NCBI GenBank assembly: GCA_964565865.1
Contig: CAZMGM010000009.1
Span: 13,863 to 77,862, forward strand
DNA length: 64,000 nucleotides
Direction: 5' to 3'
Origin: CBDAPI01 sp964565865
GTDB lineage: Bacteria > Acidobacteriota > UBA6911 > RPQK01 > CBDAPI01
Shown one piece after another: positions 54,742 to 62,346 of this stretch. The notes beneath the pieces were generated by a model. That model was not told the DNA's origin. It ran no database searches and worked only from the letters and a program-made list of their open reading frames with translations. Made by a program: the position numbers and the translations under genes. Positions within the stretch are counted from its first letter, which is position 1, and every line of letters starts with the position of its first letter.

Positions 54742-56127
54742 CTACTTCACACTGTACGCTCCAAACAGCTCGTAGTTCTTCAAAATCCGACCTAGGAAGA
54801 AACCGCAGCTGACCGGGAACCTCTCCCGCAGCTCCGAGTCGGATCTCTGATAGGCCTCACAGCAAGTCTGCACGAAAAGCAGGTCATAACCCTGTCCCAC
54901 CCGGGCATCGTTCTTGGCCGCCAGCGTAACCAGCGTCTGGGTCAGCTCTTCGAAAGCCTCCGTTCCCATTCCCAGGATCGCCTGAACCGTATTCGCTGAA
55001 GCATAGGGGTCGCTGTGGCTGACCAGGCTCCGCAAGGTGTTGAAAGGATTCATCGGGCAGACACTCTCCGCCAGGTCCACGACCACGCGGTTCTTAGAGT
55101 GCTCACGGCTCTTTCCGGAGGCTCGCTGAATCAAGAGGCAGGCAAGTGCTAGCCCCTGGCCTTTTTCACTTGCCGGAACCCGCTGCGCCCAGACACGACA
55201 GGATTCAGCGTAGAGGAAGGCTCTCAGAGGAGAAAGCCAGCGACCCACCTGGGCATTGTTCAGCGCCTGGGCAGCGATCAGGAGAAGAGCTTCATGAATG
55301 GAAGAAAAACCATGTCCCTGGCTGGCGAGACGGGCAAGTCCGTCGAGGGCAGCCAGGGAATCGTCAGAGTACAGAACCATGTTTTCCAGTTGGCGCAGGT
55401 CTTCCGGGGAAACGGGGTCACCAGCCTGGTCGGGGATCGCGAGTTGTCCGGCCGCCCCGACCCGGGTTTCCAGTTCGTCCCGACACGGTCCCAAAACCAG
55501 AAAATGAAAGGACGGAAAGAGGATCTGATCGGCATTCTGCCATCCCAGAATCTCGGCGAACTCCCAGGCCTTTGCCAGTTGAATGAACTTCAGCCCTCCG
55601 TGAGCCGTGTCCCCGAGGGCCCGGGTCAGGCTCTGTGTTCGAAAGAAGTCACGGTGCGACGGATCTGCAAGGAATCCTCGAAGCAGAGCGAAGCAACGCT
55701 CAAAATCGCGACTCGACAAGAACTTCTGGAACTGATTCCAGCTCTCCTCCGGAGAATCCAGGGCCACGATATCCCTAGGGGTCCCGTCCCAGGCCGATCG
55801 TTTTCGTGCTCTGGCGATGAACCACCCCTGCTGGACACAGGGCCACCAACGGCGCTCCTCAGGAAACAGATCCAGGGTCGAGGCAGCACAGGAGAGTCCA
55901 AAGAAGCTGTGGGGAACGAGATCATCATAGAATTTCTCGTAAAGCTTCAGCGGAATGCTGGAAGCCACCTGCCGGATGAAATCCGAGGGCTCTTTCCAGT
56001 CCGCCTCCAAGGCCTTGAACCGCTTTACAAAGACCTTCGGATTGGAACTCTGGAACAGTTCCTCTAGAACCTCCTCTACGTTTTTCGTTTCTGGTTCCTC
56101 GTTTCTGGTTTCCTTGTTTTCGTTCAT
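54742..56127 (-). CDS. Hypothetical protein with a repeat-derived N-terminus
   Basis: This 461-residue helical protein has no signal peptide, membrane helix or recognised domain. The first 15 residues (NENKETRNEEPETKN) are encoded by a degenerate 7-bp-period repeat at 56079-56126. The true start may therefore be later, or the repeat may have been recruited as coding sequence. The body contains many Trp, Leu and Cys residues. It is convergent with egtD and divergent from ispG. Function is unknown. Confidence 0.75.
   Translation of the reverse strand: MNENKETRNEEPETKNVEEVLEELFQSSNPKVFVKRFKALEADWKEPSDFIRQVASSIPLKLYEKFYDDLVPHSFFGLSCAASTLDLFPEERRWWPCVQQGWFIARARKRSAWDGTPRDIVALDSPEESWNQFQKFLSSRDFERCFALLRGFLADPSHRDFFRTQSLTRALGDTAHGGLKFIQLAKAWEFAEILGWQNADQILFPSFHFLVLGPCRDELETRVGAAGQLAIPDQAGDPVSPEDLRQLENMVLYSDDSLAALDGLARLASQGHGFSSIHEALLLIAAQALNNAQVGRWLSPLRAFLYAESCRVWAQRVPASEKGQGLALACLLIQRASGKSREHSKNRVVVDLAESVCPMNPFNTLRSLVSHSDPYASANTVQAILGMGTEAFEELTQTLVTLAAKNDARVGQGYDLLFVQTCCEAYQRSDSELRERFPVSCGFFLGRILKNYELFGAYSVK
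56079..56126. repeat. Degenerate 7-bp-period repeat, site E (coding)
   Basis: CGTTTTT, CGTTTCT, GGTTCCT, CGTTTCT and GGTTTCC follow at seven-base spacing and form the first codons of the 461-residue protein on the minus strand. Confidence 0.6.
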
Positions 56128-56202
56128 TCTTTCAGCGTTCCAGTGTCAGGCATTTATATTTTCGATGACTTTAAGGTTGCACCGTACCCTTGCCGGCCTC
56201 CA

Positions 56203-56240
56203 TATTCAACCTTGAACCTTTCACTTTTCAACCTTCAGCC
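56203..56240. repeat. Degenerate 7-bp-period repeat, site F
   Basis: ATTCAAC, CTTGAAC, CTTTCAC, TTTTCAAC and CTTCAGC run at about seven-base spacing in the gap before ispG, next to repeat copy 8. Confidence 0.5.
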
Positions 56241-56254
56241 AGGACCCGGCCGGC

Positions 56255-56305
56255 CACTGGTGAAAATCTCGCGGCCGCTGTTGATTTCCACCACGGACTG
56301 CTAGG
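56255..56305 (+). repeat. Dispersed intergenic repeat, copy 8 (hairpin form)
   Basis: GATTTCCACCACGGACTGCT is a near-exact core. About 14 bases upstream, CCACTGGTGAAAATC is an imperfect inverted copy, so this copy can form a compact stem-loop. It lies 31 bases before the ispG start. Confidence 0.65.
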
Positions 56306-56335
56306 GTTGCGCGCCTTTCGGGGTAAAATGGTCGC

Positions 56336-57577
56336 ATGATTGTGAGGCGTAAGAGTATAACGGTCTGGGTCGGCGGCATTCCATTGGGCTCGCTGCATCC
56401 AGTGGTCATCCAGAGCATGACGAACACCGACACGGCTGATATCGAAGCCACTGTCAACCAAATTCTCCAGCTCGCCGAAGCCGGCTCGGAACTGGTGCGG
56501 GTCACCGTCAACCACGAGCAGGCCGCTCTGGCCGTTCCCGAGATTGTGGCGCGCCTCGAAGAGTCGGGTTGCCCGATCCCGATCATCGGAGACTTTCACT
56601 ACAACGGCCACCTCCTTCTGACCCGTTTTCCAGGCTGTGCACAAAAACTGGCCAAGTACCGAATCAATCCGGGCAATGTGGGTATGGGAAAACACCGTGA
56701 CTCAAACTTCCGGAAGATGATTCAGGTATCCCTGGACAACGACAAACCGATCCGGATTGGCGTCAACTGGGGATCCCTGGACCAGGCCCTTCTGGATCGA
56801 TTTATGGAACGAAATGCGGCGCTGCCGGAGCCCGAAGACGCCGGCTCGGTCCTGATGAAGACGATTGTGGAAAGTGCTCTTCGCTCCGCTCAACTGGCCG
56901 AGGAATACGGCCTGCCCTCGGATCGCATCGTCCTCAGCTCGAAAGTGTCAAAGGTCCCCGATTTACTCAGGGTCTATCGGCAGCTCGGGGAACGGTGCGC
57001 CTATCCACTGCATCTCGGTTTGACGGAGGCGGGGATGGGAACCCGAGGTGTAGTGGCCAGTACCGCCGGACTGGCGGTGCTCCTGACGGAAGGGATCGGA
57101 GATACGGTGCGGGTGAGTTTAACTCCGCAGCCGGGTGGCGACCGCTCTCGCGAGGTTCGAGTGGCACAGCAGGTTCTCCAGGCTGTAGGGAGCCGGAGTT
57201 TTACGCCCCAGGTCAGTGCTTGCCCCGGCTGCGGGCGAACCACCAGTACTTTCTTCCAGCAACTGGCTGAAGACATTCAAAGTTACCTGGTGGCTCGAAT
57301 GCAGGATTGGAAGGATGCCTACTCCGGTATTGAGGAACTGAAGGTAGCGGTGATGGGTTGCGTCGTCAACGGCCCGGGCGAGTCAAAGCACGCCGATATT
57401 GGAATCTCATTGCCCGGGACCGGAGAGAGCCCCAAAGCTCCTGTCTACATAGACGGTCGCCACTTCACGACCTTGAGGGGTTCCAACATTGCCGTTGACT
57501 TCCAAAATATTCTGGAAGAATACGTAGGGGAGCGATTCGGCGCTGGTCAAGCAGACGCGAGCCAGCGCAGCGAGTAA
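56336..57577 (+). CDS. ispG: 4-hydroxy-3-methylbut-2-enyl diphosphate synthase (flavodoxin/ferredoxin)
   Basis: This 413-residue [4Fe-4S] enzyme of the MEP isoprenoid pathway converts MEcPP to HMBPP. The cluster cysteines are Cys296 and Cys299 in ACPGCGRT and Cys342 in GCVVNGPGE. The TIM-barrel N-terminal half has PVVIQSMTNTDT and RINPGNVG. It lacks the extra internal domain of plant enzymes. No other MEP gene is in the window. The cluster requirement fits the Fe-S genes at 14-20 kb. Confidence 0.96.
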   Translation: MIVRRKSITVWVGGIPLGSLHPVVIQSMTNTDTADIEATVNQILQLAEAGSELVRVTVNHEQAALAVPEIVARLEESGCPIPIIGDFHYNGHLLLTRFPGCAQKLAKYRINPGNVGMGKHRDSNFRKMIQVSLDNDKPIRIGVNWGSLDQALLDRFMERNAALPEPEDAGSVLMKTIVESALRSAQLAEEYGLPSDRIVLSSKVSKVPDLLRVYRQLGERCAYPLHLGLTEAGMGTRGVVASTAGLAVLLTEGIGDTVRVSLTPQPGGDRSREVRVAQQVLQAVGSRSFTPQVSACPGCGRTTSTFFQQLAEDIQSYLVARMQDWKDAYSGIEELKVAVMGCVVNGPGESKHADIGISLPGTGESPKAPVYIDGRHFTTLRGSNIAVDFQNILEEYVGERFGAGQADASQRSE

Positions 57578-57583
57578 AAACCC

Positions 57584-57606
57584 ATTACCTACGACGGGCT
57601 GCTAGC
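57584..57606 (+). repeat. Dispersed intergenic repeat, copy 9 (diverged)
   Basis: CCTACGACGGGCTGCTAGCAA matches the core with changes in its first half, seven bases after ispG. Confidence 0.5.
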
Positions 57607-57619
57607 AATGGTTGATTGA

Positions 57620-57754
57620 CCCGCACAGCCGGGGCTTGCTGAATCTCTGTCGCCGGTGGTCTTTCTGATTGTGTTGCTCTCTACGGCGGTCTACGGACTG
57701 ACCGGATTCACGATCGAACGAATCGAAGAGTCTTCAGAGACCACTCCAGTCTGA
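57620..57754 (+). pseudogene. Possible membrane-permease C-terminal relic
   Basis: A 45-codon frame without a start begins after a TGA and ends at TGA 57752-57754. It encodes VVFLIVLLSTAVYGLTGF followed by an acidic tail (TIERIEESSETT). It resembles the last helix of an ABC-type permease. It may be a remnant of a lost gene. Confidence 0.3.
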
Positions 57755-57805
57755 GAGAGAGCACCAGGCTGATCAGCAAGAGAGCATGTTATACTGCAGC
57801 TCCTC

Positions 57806-58810
57806 ATGTATGCCCCGGGTACCGGTATCACACTGGTGCAGCTCGAGGATATCCTGTCGGCTCGTAACGTTATCCACTCCGCTCTGCATAGACCGCCAGT
57901 GGTTGGATCCCAGATTCTGAGCAGGCAGGCCGGCCTGGAAGTCTACTTAAAGATGGAGCTGTTCCAAAAGACTGGATCTTTCAAGCCTCGCGGCGTCCTC
58001 AACCGACTGTCGCATCTGAACATCGAGGCCTGCGAAAGAGGCGTGATCTCCCTTTCAGCCGGCAACCATGCTCAAGCCCTCGCCTGGGCGGCATCCTCTC
58101 GTGGAATTCCCTCCACGGTGGTGATGCCCGAAAGGAGTGTGAGCAGCAAAGTGGCGGCCACTCGGGCCTATGGTGCCCGGGTTGTCCTCACCTCTGGGAA
58201 CCTTCTGGAAACGTGCCTTCAACTGCGCGATGACCAGGGACTGGTTCTCATACATCCGTTCGACGACGAGCACATCATCGCCGGACACGGGACCATCGGG
58301 CTGGAGATCCTCGAGGACATTCCGCAGGTGGAGGTTCTGGTCGTTGGAATTGGAGGAGGGGGCCTCATATCAGGCGTCGCGGCAGCCGTGAAAAGGAAGA
58401 ACCCTGCAGTAAGGCTAATAGGTGTGGAGCCGGAGGGTGCCCCTACTATGACCAGAAGCCTGGAAAAGGGAGAGCCGGTTCATCTCGATCGAATGGATAC
58501 AATCGCAGACGGTCTGGCAGCTCCCTTCGTCGGGCTCAAGAATCTGCACCACGTGCAGGCACTTGTTGACGACGTGGTCACCGTTTCCGACAAGTCTATT
58601 GCAGCCGCGATGAAGCTGCTTCTGGAACGTTGCAAGGTCTTAGCGGAGCCGGCCGCGGCCGCGACAGTAGCTGCGATGCTTTGCGGAAAAGTAAGACTGA
58701 GTCCGGGAACTCCAGTCGCCTGCCTGCTGAGCGGGGGCAATGTTGATCTCAAAATGCTCGCGGAATTACTTCGAAATCCTTCCCATTCGCCACCGGCTTC
58801 GCAGGTATGA
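57806..58810 (+). CDS. Threonine/serine dehydratase
   Basis: This 334-residue fold-type II PLP enzyme converts threonine to 2-oxobutanoate or serine to pyruvate. The PLP lysine is Lys60 in KTGSFKPRG, the phosphate-binding glycines are in GIGGGGLISG, and LSAGNHAQALAWAA is typical. It lacks a C-terminal ACT regulatory domain, so it is the short catabolic/unregulated form rather than classical IlvA. A role in isoleucine synthesis (with ilvE at 39.7 kb) or serine breakdown are both possible. Confidence 0.9.
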   Translation: MYAPGTGITLVQLEDILSARNVIHSALHRPPVVGSQILSRQAGLEVYLKMELFQKTGSFKPRGVLNRLSHLNIEACERGVISLSAGNHAQALAWAASSRGIPSTVVMPERSVSSKVAATRAYGARVVLTSGNLLETCLQLRDDQGLVLIHPFDDEHIIAGHGTIGLEILEDIPQVEVLVVGIGGGGLISGVAAAVKRKNPAVRLIGVEPEGAPTMTRSLEKGEPVHLDRMDTIADGLAAPFVGLKNLHHVQALVDDVVTVSDKSIAAAMKLLLERCKVLAEPAAAATVAAMLCGKVRLSPGTPVACLLSGGNVDLKMLAELLRNPSHSPPASQV

Positions 58811-59221
58811 AGCTCTGCGCCTCCACGACTTGAACGCCCATAACGCATACAACAAAAGAGAGCGACATCACACTCAACAGCAGATACCCTGTCAACAGAC
58901 GCCGCAGCTAAGTACCGCTTGCGTCGATGGGTGGCTCGGTTGGCCCGGGTTGGTGCGGTGTGGGACCCTCCTAATGGAAAGCAATCGGGTTTGGGGCTCG
59001 ATGCCGCGAATCTTCTGGCAGCACATCCTTCTTTCGTTCGTCAAGCTCTGCCACAGATCTCAACCTTTCCCACCCGAAACACGGTAGAATCTGGAAGCGA
59101 AGTCCTGCCATTCTAGCGTAACGGAGAGGACCTGGGATGCAGATTTCCTACAGAACCAACTGGGTTCAGGATTCCTCACAGTGAAGCCGTTTTGCTGCGT
59201 TCATTAGAAGCAAGATCTCGA
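58811..59221. other. Intergenic stretch without a confident gene
   Basis: A plus-strand frame open from about 58839 to 59116 contains KYRLRRWVARLARVGAVW, then LDAANLLAAHPSFVRQAL. It has no good start or family. No terminator or repeat core is seen. Confidence 0.35.
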
Positions 59222-60157
59222 TTAGCGGGGTCGATGGCTGTCCAGGAACTTGAAGAAATCGCTGTCCGTGGAGAGGATCAGCCAGGACTCCTTGTCAAGG
59301 GAGTCTTCATAGGATTCCATGGTTTTCAGGAATTGGTAGAACTCGACATCCTTATTGTAGGCCTTGGCGTAAATGGCCGTCGCTTCTCCATCCGCCTTAC
59401 CCACCAGCGTCTGAGACTTTCTGTAGGCTTCGGATGCAATCTTCTTTAGCTCACGCTCCTTCTCCCCGCGGATGCGGGCGCTTTCGCCCTGGCCTTCGGA
59501 CAGGAAGCGCTGGGCGATTCGATTGCGCTCAGCGATCATTCTCTCGTAGGCGTTCAGTCGGACTGCTTCCACGTAGTCGATGCTCTTGAAGCGTACGTCG
59601 ACGACTTCGATACCGAGATCGCTAGTGTCCTGGCTGGCATTGGTGAGGATCTCCTGCATGACTTCCAGGCGTCCTTTTACGATGGTCTCCAGCTCGTCCA
59701 TCTCCGACTCGGGCAAGGTGGGATCCGGAGTCACTTGCCGATTGGTGGAGCGAACCAGAGAGACGAGATCGTGTTTCGCAACCGCCCGCTTGGTAGCGCC
59801 ATCGATAATGTCGTCGAGCCGAGTCTGGGCAGCGCGCTCGTCAGAAAGACGTTCCAGAAACAGCTTGGGATCAGATATTCTCCAGCGCGCATAGGTATCC
59901 ACCCAGATGAAACGTTTGTCTGCCGTCGTGGCCTGATCGCTGTCGCCATCCCACGCCAGAAAACGCTTGTCAAAGAAGTGAGTCCGATCCATGAGTGGCC
60001 ACTTGAAGTGGACCCCGGGGTTCAATATGGGGTCTCCTTGGGGTTTCCCGAAACGGGTAATCACGACCTGCTGGGTTTCGTCGACGATGAAAAGTCCGTT
60101 GATGAGGATGATGGCGGTAATAATGAGAAGGCCTAGAACTATAAATTTGGTTTTCAT
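59222..60157 (-). CDS. hflC: Modulator of FtsH protease HflC
   Basis: This 311-residue SPFH/prohibitin-domain protein has one N-terminal membrane helix (FIVLGLLIITAIILINGLF). The PHB domain follows, then a long coiled coil near 220-275 (AYERMIAERNRIAQRFLSEG, EKERELKKIASEAYRKSQ). With HflK it forms a large periplasmic ring around FtsH that tunes membrane protein degradation. Its start overlaps the hflK stop by four bases. Confidence 0.94.
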   Translation of the reverse strand: MKTKFIVLGLLIITAIILINGLFIVDETQQVVITRFGKPQGDPILNPGVHFKWPLMDRTHFFDKRFLAWDGDSDQATTADKRFIWVDTYARWRISDPKLFLERLSDERAAQTRLDDIIDGATKRAVAKHDLVSLVRSTNRQVTPDPTLPESEMDELETIVKGRLEVMQEILTNASQDTSDLGIEVVDVRFKSIDYVEAVRLNAYERMIAERNRIAQRFLSEGQGESARIRGEKERELKKIASEAYRKSQTLVGKADGEATAIYAKAYNKDVEFYQFLKTMESYEDSLDKESWLILSTDSDFFKFLDSHRPR

Positions 60158-61140
60158 TGGCCTGTTCCTCCCTTTCCAATCTGGAGCAGAGGCACGATGT
60201 TTTGTGTGTCTTTGTTTAGAATCAGCTTTCGGCCGACTTTGGGCAGGACCTGATTCAGGGTTTCAATGTAGATCCTCCGCCGGGTGACTTCCGGTGCTCT
60301 TCGATACTCGGCGTACAATGAATTGAATCGAGAGGCCTCACCTTTTGCCCGGTTGACCCGGTCAATGGAATATCCCTCAGCCTGGCTGATCTGCTGCTCC
60401 GCTTCCCCCCGAGCCCGGGGGACGTCCCGGTTGTATTCCCCTCTGGCTTCATTGATCAGCTTCTCGCGCTCCTGCTGAGCCTGGTTCACCGCGTTAAAAG
60501 AGGGCTTGACCGGATCCGGTGGGGCCACGTCCTGAAGGATCACCTGCTCCACCCGGAGTCCTGTTTCGTACTGCTCACACAGTGCCTGCAGCTTTTCCTC
60601 CACGGCTAGGGCCAGCTCGGTTCGGCCCACCGTTAGGACTTCATTGACCGTCCTGTCTCCCACGATCTCCCGCATGACAGCCTCCGTCATGTCCCGGAAC
60701 GTCTCGCGAACATTTCTGACCTTGAAGAGAAACTTGAAGGGGTCTGCAATCCTATATTGCACACTCCATTCCACGTCCGCTACGCTCAGGTCGCCGGTCA
60801 GCATGAGAGACTCTTCAGGGTAGTCCCGGGCCGCGTACTGAGTGCGGACACCCGCCTGAACGGTTTTGAAGCCGAATTCTTCCTTGAGCTGCCGCTGAGA
60901 TGGAACGATGCTGACCTTTTCGAGGCCGAAGGGAATCTTGAGGTGCAGTCCGGGACCAACCGTCCGTTGATATTTTCCCAGCCGCAGGATGACGCCCTCG
61001 CTGTTGGCCTCGACCTGAAACCAGGCAGTGAAGAGCAGAATCACGAGCAGAGCGACCAGTACCATGGGAATAAGCTTGAGGCGACTCAGCAGGTCGGGCA
61101 TTTTGAAGTTCTTCAGATCGATATAATCTTCGGGGTCCAT
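60154..61140 (-). CDS. hflK: Modulator of FtsH protease HflK
   Basis: This 328-residue SPFH-domain partner of HflC has one membrane helix (LIPMVLVALLVILLFTAWF). The PHB domain begins VEANSEGVILRLGKYQRTVG, and GLHLKIPFGLEKV is typical. A coiled coil contains AQQEREKLINEARGEYNRD. The first gene of a two-gene hflK-hflC unit, it starts at ATG 61140. No ftsH or hflX is nearby. Confidence 0.94.
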   Translation of the reverse strand: MDPEDYIDLKNFKMPDLLSRLKLIPMVLVALLVILLFTAWFQVEANSEGVILRLGKYQRTVGPGLHLKIPFGLEKVSIVPSQRQLKEEFGFKTVQAGVRTQYAARDYPEESLMLTGDLSVADVEWSVQYRIADPFKFLFKVRNVRETFRDMTEAVMREIVGDRTVNEVLTVGRTELALAVEEKLQALCEQYETGLRVEQVILQDVAPPDPVKPSFNAVNQAQQEREKLINEARGEYNRDVPRARGEAEQQISQAEGYSIDRVNRAKGEASRFNSLYAEYRRAPEVTRRRIYIETLNQVLPKVGRKLILNKDTQNIVPLLQIGKGGTGQ

Positions 61141-61290
61141 TGACTACCTCCTTCGTACCTTGCGAAGTTGCCATCGAGCTGGCTCGCACGCCCCAGCCCG
61201 GGTTGGTTGACTTCACAGTAGACACTCTTTTCTATTACGATAGACATCTCAAAGTCATTGTGCCTTATTATTAGAGAAGTGAGAAGTTAA

Positions 61291-61383
61291 ATGGGTAGTG
61301 TTCTGAAGAAGAAGAGAAAAAGAAGAGGTAAGCTTCGCCGTAAGCGGAGACACCAGATGAGGAAGAACTCACACTCCAAGTGA
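61291..61383 (+). CDS. Tiny basic protein, bS22/AURKAIP1-COX24-like
   Basis: This 30-residue protein (MGSVLKKKRKRRGKLRRKRR, then HQMRKNSHSK) resembles the small ribosomal protein bS22 described in mycobacteria (AURKAIP1/COX24 domain), which also begins MGSV-(I/L)-KKRRKR. It is strongly basic and would bind rRNA. The Shine-Dalgarno sequence is weak (GAGAAG). It is too short for most ORF callers. It is oriented away from hflK. Confidence 0.65.
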   Translation: MGSVLKKKRKRRGKLRRKRRHQMRKNSHSK

Positions 61384-61719
61384 ATCTTCCCTTTGATTAC
61401 GGCCCTTTGCCAGGCGGTTCCCTTGGAGTTTCTAGTGCATCTTGACCACTCTGGAACTCTAAGTGAAATCAGACTCTCAAGTTCTATTTCCGTCCATACA
61501 TTGACTGGGGGCCGGTCTCTCGCCGGCCCGCTGGTGCCATCTACTGGCCCCTTTCGGGTGGCCGCCCACGACAGTCGTCTCCATGAGTGGCCTGCCCCCA
61601 GAAATCCTCACTGATTGAGCAGCAATGCTCTGCTGCCGTAGAAGATTGCTGTGAGAACCCGTACCGAGTATAGTTAGTTGACGCCTACCAGATCTGGAGT
61701 CGTAATGGAGGGAGATTCA
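61384..61719. other. Intergenic stretch with a GC-rich hairpin
   Basis: GGGCCGG and CCGGCCC (about 61509-61529) form a seven-base stem with a seven-base loop but no T run. No gene or repeat core is supported. The Mo-hydroxylase operon begins at its end. Confidence 0.4.
61707..61714 (+). promoter_or_regulatory. Ribosome binding site fixing the start at 61720
   Basis: GGAGGGAG lies five bases before ATG 61720. An upstream TTG-type frame extension to 61678 lacks such a site. Confidence 0.8.
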
Positions 61720-62346
61720 ATGGCGGAAGGAAAAAGGGGCGGGCAGGAAAAGACTGATTATTCCCGCCGTGATTTTTTTAGAACCAGCGCTACCGGTGCT
61801 CTGACGGGGAGTCTGGTTGCAGAAGCGACCACGACCGTGGCAGCGGCTGCTAATGAACTCGTCGGGCCGGCCGCAGTTCCCATCACTCTCAAGGTGAATG
61901 GCAAGAAGCGTTCTCTGGAAATAGAGCCTAGGGTCACCCTCCTAGATGCCCTGAGGAACGACCTGGATGTTACTGGAGCCAAGCGAGTTTGCGACCGCGG
62001 GACCTGCGGGGCCTGCACGGTTTTGCTGGACGGCAAGGTTGTCTACGCCTGCTCGGTTCTAGCCATTGATGCCCAGGGAAGCCGCATTGAAACGGTGGAA
62101 GCGGTGGGGACTTCGGATCGGATGCATGCGATCCAGACGGCCTTTGTCGAGAACGACGCTTCTCAGTGTGGCTTCTGCACACCCGGCTTCATTGTCGCCT
62201 GTAAAGCGGTCCTGGATGAGCACCCCGAAGCCTCCGGGCATGACCTGAAACAGGGTCTGGGTGGAAACCTTTGCCGCTGCGGAACCTATGCCGGAATCCA
62301 CGACGCTCTAGCCGAGTTGCTGGAGGAGGAGGTGGCGAATGCCTGA
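61720..62346 (+). CDS. Xanthine dehydrogenase-family [2Fe-2S] small subunit with Tat signal
   Basis: With the ATG at 61720 the protein has 208 residues. It begins with a twin-arginine signal (YSRRDFFRTS, Arg16-Arg17), so the enzyme is exported folded to the periplasm. The plant-ferredoxin-type cluster cysteines are 91, 96, 99 and 111 (CDRGTCGACTVLLDG). The second cluster's are 150, 153, 185 and 187 (CGFCTPG and LCRCGTY). It feeds electrons from the molybdenum site to an external acceptor. The ATG of the large subunit overlaps its stop by eight bases, so the two are coupled. Confidence 0.93.
   Translation: MAEGKRGGQEKTDYSRRDFFRTSATGALTGSLVAEATTTVAAAANELVGPAAVPITLKVNGKKRSLEIEPRVTLLDALRNDLDVTGAKRVCDRGTCGACTVLLDGKVVYACSVLAIDAQGSRIETVEAVGTSDRMHAIQTAFVENDASQCGFCTPGFIVACKAVLDEHPEASGHDLKQGLGGNLCRCGTYAGIHDALAELLEEEVANA

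Noticed and set aside
61509..61529. GC-rich hairpin as a terminator
   Set aside because: No T run on either strand and no gene ending nearby in the right orientation.
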